Source of the DNA: Telopea speciosissima
Taxonomy: Eukaryota; Streptophyta; Magnoliopsida; Proteales; Proteaceae
NCBI RefSeq assembly: GCF_018873765.1
Contig: NC_057918.1
Span: forward strand, 12,532,862-12,596,861
DNA: 64,000 bases
Direction: 5' to 3'
In this document: positions 57,691 to 64,000 of the stretch, one piece after another
How positions within the stretch are numbered: the first letter of the stretch is position 1
Layout: each line of letters opens with the position of its first letter
Translations under genes and position numbers: made by a program
Notes under the pieces: generated by a model
The model's input: only the letters and a program-made list of their open reading frames with translations
Database searches by the model: none
What the model was told of the DNA's origin: nothing

Positions 57691-60287
57691 CTTATAATCT
57701 CATAAAGTGCTGTTCTGAGTTTGTTATAATCTGAGAATTAAGTTCCTTTTAGTCCATTCTCTGAAGTTCTGTTCTTAGTTCTGCAAAATTTAGATTGTTG
57801 CTACCTGAAATCCTGTCGCAGTAGAACAACTCTGAAGGTACCTATTCTGTTATAAAAAATTCAAAATCAGTTCAGGTTCTGTTGGTTCGTTCCACCAGTA
57901 GAATAAACCACTCGATTGAAATATTGGGACATTCTGATTTATTTGTTTGAAGTTATACATTTTCTCTCAATTCTGGTTCTGTTATCAGTGTCTGCCATCC
58001 TGCCGCACTAGTCTTCTACTAGAATTTTCTGGTTGGGGATTATTTTACAATAGGGTGTATGTATACGGCTTGGCTAAAAAATTGGTTAAAAATGGTTGTT
58101 TATATGTGAAGAAGGGGGAGAGGGTTTAAATCTTGTTCTTTAGAGACATGTTTGAGTGCCTGATTGCTGTGTGTTAGTGTTCCACACGTATTCCAAACCC
58201 ATGTATTAACCTTGTCAATGTAGGTAGTCCAGGGTTCAGGAAGTGTTTGGGTAGCAGAGTCACTGGCTTATCTAATCTCTGAACTACTTCAAAGGTCTTT
58301 GTTTATTCCCTGTAGACAACTTTTCAAGTTTGCCCCTATTAGGTCTGATCACTTGTTCTGCGTCATAAAAAGGCTTATTCAGATCTTGTTATTTCTTTTT
58401 CTGATGCTGGCCCTGGCCCTGGCCCTAATCCTCACCCTCATTGCTTAATCATGGTGTCTATGTTTTCTGATAAAGGTCTTTTTTTTTGTGATAAATCTTA
58501 ATCTAGTTCTGTTTCTATATGTTCAAGCATGCAAACAATCCTAATGAATATGATCCCCTGAACCATCCAAGCAGTAATTTTGACCGAATTATTACTGAAA
58601 ATGTGAAATACGTAGATTTACTCAGCAATATAGCCTACCACTTATAAGTTTTGTTAGCTAGACAACCCTCAAGCATAATAACTGGAATATTATTTTGTAG
58701 TACAGTAGGCCTCCGGATTCGGTAGTGGAATCCTAATTTCATGTTTGAGGCTACCTGTAGACATTGATGGTTTTACTCAAGCATTGACAACCATAAGCAA
58801 AAGAGAGAAAAGCTTGGGTACTTGCATGAATGTAAAAAGGTGGTGATAGCTGCCATCTTTTGAGCCATCCAAATTCAGTGATTTTTTATCTTTAGAGATA
58901 TCAGATGTGATTCACTGTGATCCATCTGTATCCTAGTTGATTTCCAGGATCTCGAACTTTGGACCAGAGAAGAATTGTATTGCATCTTTCACAGGCTTCA
59001 ACTAATATGGTTGACCATGGGTACCACATGAACCTACTGGATGATGTCACCTGTTCCTTTTTTATTTGTTTCTTTTAACTGAGAACTATACGCTGAGGAC
59101 TATGAAGCTTGGTGGTGCATTTATCCCATGTAAACCTGTGGTTTACCTTCTTACCAATTTGTGCTGCACTGTTGGTAGTATGGACCGTATGGTGTGGTTT
59201 TTATGTGGACCATGGATGTCGTGGTCTTAATCTCTGACAGGAAAATGCTCGTCTCTGAATATTAGCCTCATCTCATACAGTTGTTATTGTTGTTTTTTCT
59301 TTTTACCATTTTTTCCCTTATGTGTTTTTTTTGTTTTGTTTTGGATTTTTTTTTTTTTTGGGGGGGGGGGGTGGGGAAGCTGGATTGACATCCACATTAT
59401 ATGGAAGCTATCTTTCATTTGATGGAGTTAGCAAAATCAGAAGTTGATGAATAAGAGAACTGGAACAAAAAGAGGAAACATTTAAATGGAGATGGGAAGA
59501 AAATATTTGTGCTCTGGTCCTTTCCTCAAGGGTCCCATTTCTTGTATACCAGAATGCATGGGAGATCACAGGATCGCAAGCCCTTTAACATGGAAAAGGG
59601 TGCTCTTGATTTTAAGGCTTGCTTAGTTGCTTCAAACAGAAGCCTTGGTTGAGCCTAAAGATTTGTGTAATAAAAGGTGTCATAAGTTGGAATTCCACTC
59701 CTAGATAGATGAAGATGATTCAACTGGAATGCAGACTTCTGTTGTCAGGTCATTTGTTCACTTGGCTTGGACAAGGTGGATGCAAGAATAGGGTATGTAA
59801 ATTCTGAATGAGGGCATGGTGCTGCACTTGATGCAGAAGGTGCTCTGTTACATTGGTTAGGTTAGTCTGTAAGATTTGTCCGCTTGACCGTACATATACT
59901 GACATATAAGCTTGTGGAAATGCACTGATCTGCATATATTCAATCCACTTCACACAGGAACGCATTGGAAAGAGTCATTCATCATTTTGAATTTTTGATG
60001 ATGGTGTATGTTTGGAACTGAGAAATACAGATTCATATTCAGATCTATATGCATGCCTGCATGTGCCTCCTGGGTTTCGTTTTCTTCTGCAGGTAGGGAT
60101 GCTAAGTAAATGCCATCGTCCAAAACACATGGTTCCAATTGAAGGCTTCAGAGTTGAAAGTACAAAACTGTGATACATTCCCCTCGGATTCTACAGAACA
60201 CAGGTTGGCATGTAAGGTATGCAAACTAGGACTCTGATTTTGTGTGTACAAAGACTAGGTGATGATTGGACTCTTGATTGGATTTTT
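57691..60287. other. No gene recognised
   Basis: T-rich, intron-like sequence. A CTGGCC repeat lies near 58406-58424 and a T/G homopolymer junction at 59347-59373. No coding similarity seen. Confidence 0.45.
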
Positions 60288-60326
60288 GGTGGTGGTGGTG
60301 GTGGTGGTGGTGGTGGTGGTGGTGGT
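60288..60326. repeat. GGT microsatellite
   Basis: Thirteen GGT units, producing poly-Gly and poly-Pro frames on the two strands that are not genes. Confidence 0.95.
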
Positions 60327-62580
60327 TGGGGGAGGGAAGGAGGGATGGGGTTGGTGGGTTTGGTGCACATTACAGCTCCAATCCCCAACTCCCTTCTAGA
60401 TACTTATGAAAGGAGCAATGTCGGATTTCCATCTTATTGATACGATCTCAGGTGCATCACTACTGTGCCCGGTGGGCCTGTTATCAAAGAACCAAAAATT
60501 AGTGATTTTGCACTTCTCTTGCTTTTTTTCCCCCCCTCAATTACCACTTTGGTCCTCCATTCAAGAAGTTGGTTTCGACGTCGAAATCAAAATATTTTGC
60601 GAAACCACAGAATTTCAGTGCTCATATATTGGTTCACAATTTTACAGTGATCCTAATTAAGCAATCCTAAACACACAACGGAAGTTTTAGTTTGTTAAAA
60701 AACACATTCAAAATGTTAGTTTTGTTTTGTACCCTAAGTTGGTAGTATACTACATAACTTGCTTGTATATTTCTCAAAGATAGTCCGTTACACATAATTT
60801 AGTGCTATAATATACAAAAATAAATCAAAATAAATCAAATAAACAATGGAAATTCACAAATTTGTTGCAAAAAAATTATTTTTTAAACTAGAAAATAAAA
60901 AATAATAATTAAAAAATAAAGAAAATAAATCCAATTCCGTTAAGTTGTAGATTGGCATGTCCTTGAAGCCTAACTATTACATATTATGTTAATTTTTTTT
61001 TAATAAAAATTTACTTTTGGAGTAAAAGGGTAAAATGGGTAATACCTCAAACTATGAATCTTCAAGAAATCTTATTGTATTGCATTAAATCTTCACTATA
61101 AATGTGTTATAGGAGCCTGTGTTACATTGTTTCGCAAAGATTGCAAATGGAATGGTAAAAAAACTCAAAATATGAGTTTCTATTGAAATCTTTAGTTTCA
61201 GTTGCGATTTGTCGAAATGGCTCAACCGAGTTGGTTCGAGTTTTCTATGGAAACTTTAGAAGCATTGCATGTTTACAGAGTTTGAATGCGATTTTCGCTT
61301 CAACCAAAATCGAAACCGAAATAATTGCTAGATTTCAGATGTGATGTGAGATTATTAGCCTCCATTGTTGAGGATGAGATAAGAGGCTTGAATGGAGGAT
61401 TGGTTTACAAAGTTTTAACTGAACAAAGAGAACCTGTCTCCATTATTTGACAAAACGCTCATTCTTTCTTCTATTACATACATTGGGACCTCAAGGAAAT
61501 GGGTAAGGGGGTTCCCACTTGCCAGCCTAACCGCTAGGTCCATTATTCCATTATTCATTGAGGAGACAAAATCAAGCCAGGAAAGGCAAAAAAGTAAAGA
61601 ATTATTGTTGCTACTTTTTTTAAGGGTTTTCACAACCCCACCACATCTGAATTCTGAAGCGATCTGTGACTCTTGGGGTCCCTCAAGAGACAAATCAAGT
61701 ACAGTGACAGATATTTTGAGAAGAATATGTACAAAGTGAATTTTGTTACTTTGTTTGATGCACTGATCATGTCGTGCTGGAGTTGGATATGGAGGAGGCC
61801 AGGGTATAATATACACTTATTTTCTGTATCAAAGAAATGAAATGGACTGAAATTGAAAGAAAAGCAGATAAGTTCTCTTCGTTTTGTCCTGTTTGCTCAA
61901 TTCAATTAATGTAAGCTTGTATCAGCGGTGATTTTTGACTTTATTGCTCATGGGGCGAGATGACATCGATTCAAGGTTCTTGCACAATGTCCAAAAAAAT
62001 AAAAAAGTAGCGATTGGAAGTTAAATATGTTGTGTTTTACTGGGAAAGATCAAATCATAGGAACAAGTCTATCGGGCTATCACGTTCTTTGGTTAGATCT
62101 TCCAATCTTTTCACAATTACAGTTCATGGGCGAAGGCTTTGGAGCCGGCTAAAAAGAATTTCAACAACCTTCTCTTGAATCGCTCATTTTCATGTTTGAT
62201 TCTTTCTTTGTTTACTTCTAATTGGTACAATAGCAGAAAATCAATCCTCTTGAAACAAAATTCCTAAATTTATTGAATCAAAAACTCCAAAAAAATTTGT
62301 TTCTGACTCCAATTTCTAGGGTTTGGATCAAACTGTTATGATTTATCAATATGGCTACCACCCTTACATCATCATTTCCATGGCCTATCTTTCATTATTC
62401 AGAAACCCTAGTCCCTTAATGAAAAACCAGAAAACAAATATGGGGGGCAGGTCTGATTGTGCTTCCTTACCAGATTTGGGCAGAAATTTTTTTTAGGAAG
62501 ATTTGAAGACCCTTAACAAGTCAAAGTTCTATATTTTGTGCCTTTGGAATTGATCCTAAGCCTCCTAATGCTCCATGGAT
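60327..62580. other. AT-rich spacer, no gene seen
   Basis: No convincing frame on either strand. Around 61190-61330 there are phrases such as ATTTGTCGAAATGG and AAAATCGAAACCGAAAT that occur in degenerate repeats. Confidence 0.45.
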
Positions 62581-62589
62581 CTTTGGTTT

Positions 62590-63420
62590 GGTGGAAGCCA
62601 ATAATAAAATTGGTTAAAATTAACTGTTGATGGTTGTTCACTTGGTAGCCGGATTGTATTTTGTAATCCCAAGGGTGTTCCAATTTGGTGTTTCTCCAAA
62701 TATATGCATGTCCAATCGAATATCAATGTTGAGGTTGAAACCCTAATTCTAGGATTATTGGTGATAGTTAGAAGAAGAATGGATGATAAATAGCTTTGCA
62801 TTGAATCAGATTTCTTCTTTACTTGTTTGCAGATAGAGATGTAAATGGATAACCGAAATCCGAATCCGAATCTGCATTCGTGTCCGTTTAGGGGCATCCG
62901 TATTCGTTTAGAGATATCCGGGAAATAATCCGAATACTCCGATTAAAATCCGTCCGAAAAAAAATTCGAATACTTAATAATAAAAAATTAAGTAAATAAT
63001 GATTTTGAGGGTTTTTGAAGATTCAATAGGTTCTAGAATATGATGAAAAGAGAATCATGATCTAAGAGATATGGATTGAGAGTTAATTGTATCCATTAGG
63101 GGGAGGAAGGTCGGGTTACACAAGGCAGAGATGTAAACGGATGGTCGAAAATCCGAATCCGATCCGCATCCGAATCCGTTTAGAGGTATCCGAATTCGGC
63201 CAGGGAATATCCGGCTCCGATCACATCCGATCCGTATCCGATCCGAATCCGATCCGTTTACATCCCTATTTACAGATGTTCTTTCTTCAAAATGCCTTAG
63301 ATAGAACATCAAGGGGTTGTTGTAGAGTCTTATTTAGATCATCTGATTGACAAGATTATTTATTAGTTTCAGCAGACCAATGTAGTGGTTGATATGTTTG
63401 CCTACTGCATCATCTGTTGT
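62590..63420 (+). pseudogene. RNase H-like remnant, split by a MITE
   Basis: LTVDGCSLGSRIVFCNPKGV, then FSKYMHVQSNINVEVETLIL and a block like ESDFFF follow the order of the plant RVT_3 RNase H (DG......G....G......F......N..AE...L..GL, ESDS). Weak similarity to its C-terminal part continues after the MITE, ending in a block like QTNVVVDMFAYC (N.VAD..A). Several stops make it a pseudogene, from a LINE or host-derived RNase H fragment. Confidence 0.55.
62826..63277. mobile_element. MITE with AGAGATGTAAAYGG termini and 9-bp target duplication
   Basis: The element (62835-63268) starts AGAGATGTAAATGGATA and ends GATCCGTTTACATCCCTA. TTTGCAGAT (62826-62834) and TTTACAGAT (63269-63277) flank it. The interior has clusters of ATCCGAATCCG. 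A second left-type end, AGAGATGTAAACGGATGG, lies at 63127. Confidence 0.82.
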
Positions 63421-63815
63421 GATTGATAATCAACTAGATTTTGTAGGTTATGAGGTCACATGGGTCATTGGACATGCATAGGAAAATTAAATTTAGGTTC
63501 TTTTGTTGATTGGTGCCTAACGGCTAACCCTTGGGGGACCATGAGGGAAGATGAGGACTAGGAGGTTAGGAGGTTTATTGCACCATTCTCTCTATTCTCT
63601 ATCAATTGCACTGGGAAGATGTCTTCCATTAAATTTAGGTTTGATTATCTTGCACAATTCTTTTTATCTGCGATGGTATATAGATTTTCTTGTGATGGCA
63701 TTGGCGAAGGTGAGAAATTTATATTAATATTGTGTAGGAGATCGCAACTTGGTCACATGGTCTCTAACACCAATGTCTGGGCCAAAGGGGAAGCACACCG
63801 GGTATCTACCTAATT
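63421..63815. other. No gene seen
   Basis: Spacer with no recognisable frame. Confidence 0.45.
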
Positions 63816-63817
63816 AG

Positions 63818-64000
63818 GGACAAGGGTGTCATTTCATGATGTCCTGTGAGAGGGTGTACGCGGCACCACCAAGCAAGGATTTTTTTCCCATTAATATTTA
63901 GGAAAAAGAACGTTGTTTGGTAGCGTAGCTCCTAAACCCAGACATGGGAGTGTGTAGAATATCTCTCAACCTCTATTGAAATAAAAAATCCTATCCATGT
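63818..64000. repeat. Dispersed repeat shared with 10480-10562, running off the window
   Basis: CAAGGGTGTCATTTCATGAT, GTGAGAGGG and AAGCAAGGATTTTTTTCCCA match 10480-10562 in order and orientation. The following GGAAAAAGAACGTTGTTTGG, TAGCG and ACCCAGACATGGGAG look like one end of another repeat cut by the window end. Confidence 0.45.

Larger units (their letters stand above)
47884..57695 (-). mobile_element. Copia LTR retrotransposon, degenerate, with nested insertions
   Basis: Two related LTRs (47889-48160 and 57455-57690) lie in the same orientation. A primer-binding site borders the right one and a polypurine tract borders the left one, so the element reads on the minus strand. The flanks CTTAC (47884-47888) and CTTAT (57691-57695) fit a 5-bp target duplication with one change. 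Its pol region is split by a LINE of about 6 kb. Gag, protease and much of integrase are missing. It is inactive. Confidence 0.88.

Noticed and set aside
60191-60440. Gly-rich or Pro-rich protein frames
   Set aside because: They arise from the GGT microsatellite read on either strand.
1-64000. CRISPR arrays, rRNA operons, intact tRNA genes, prokaryotic islands
   Set aside because: No regular spacer-repeat array, no rRNA sequence and no complete tRNA cloverleaf were seen; the only tRNA-like sequence is the SINE head at 29726.

Overview
This is a window of plant nuclear DNA, almost certainly from a woody or basal flowering plant. Genes are intron-rich with GT/AG junctions, introns and intergenic DNA are AT-rich, and plant-specific families are present (R2R3-MYB, GT37 fucosyltransferase, plastid ribulose-phosphate epimerase). 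Copia and L1-type retroelements and many short inverted-repeat transposons fill the rest. The species cannot be named from the sequence alone.

Five genes can be modelled. (1) A MIXTA-like R2R3-MYB of subgroup 9, three exons, + strand, 7414-9169. (2) A Par14/PIN4-type parvulin prolyl isomerase, four coding exons and a probable 5'UTR intron, + strand, 18252-21766. (3) A GT37 (xyloglucan-type) fucosyltransferase, three exons, - strand, 25390-31290, with a 3.97 kb second intron that holds a truncated Copia element, a SINE and a GC-rich hairpin element. (4) A plastid ribulose-phosphate 3-epimerase, nine exons, + strand, 34739-39421. (5) A single-exon GCK-domain protein with twin CX9C cysteines, + strand, 44445-44948. 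They have unrelated functions and show no operon-like or pathway relationship.

The rest is mobile DNA. 1-7 kb holds foldback elements, a small retroposon with a clear target-site duplication, a LINE 3' end and two MITEs of the AGGGGTGTCAA / AGGATGTCAAC kind. 10.67-11.76 kb is a Pack-MULE-like element: long terminal inverted repeats, a perfect 9-bp target duplication, and a captured piece resembling exon 1 of TIC55, a Rieske protein of the chloroplast envelope. 13-17 kb and 22-24 kb hold further foldback repeats. 32.9-34.5 kb and 39.9-44.2 kb hold dispersed repeats, including related MITEs just upstream of two genes, and a decayed LINE reverse transcriptase (42.4-43.5 kb). 47.9-57.7 kb is a nested stack: a Copia element with both LTRs, PBS, PPT and a near 5-bp target duplication, invaded by an L1-type LINE of about 6 kb, itself invaded by at least three small DNA elements; a fourth hairpin element sits in the Copia RT region. 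57.7-62.5 kb has no gene I can recognise. 62.6-63.4 kb is an RNase H-like remnant split by a MITE with a 9-bp target duplication.

The observations most worth follow-up are the TIC55-capturing element, the shared MITE family in the promoters of genes 4 and 5, and the doubled left terminus seen in two separate MITEs. I see no CRISPR, rRNA, functional tRNA or prokaryotic-type system. All exon coordinates are read by eye from splice consensus, reading-frame continuity and family similarity.
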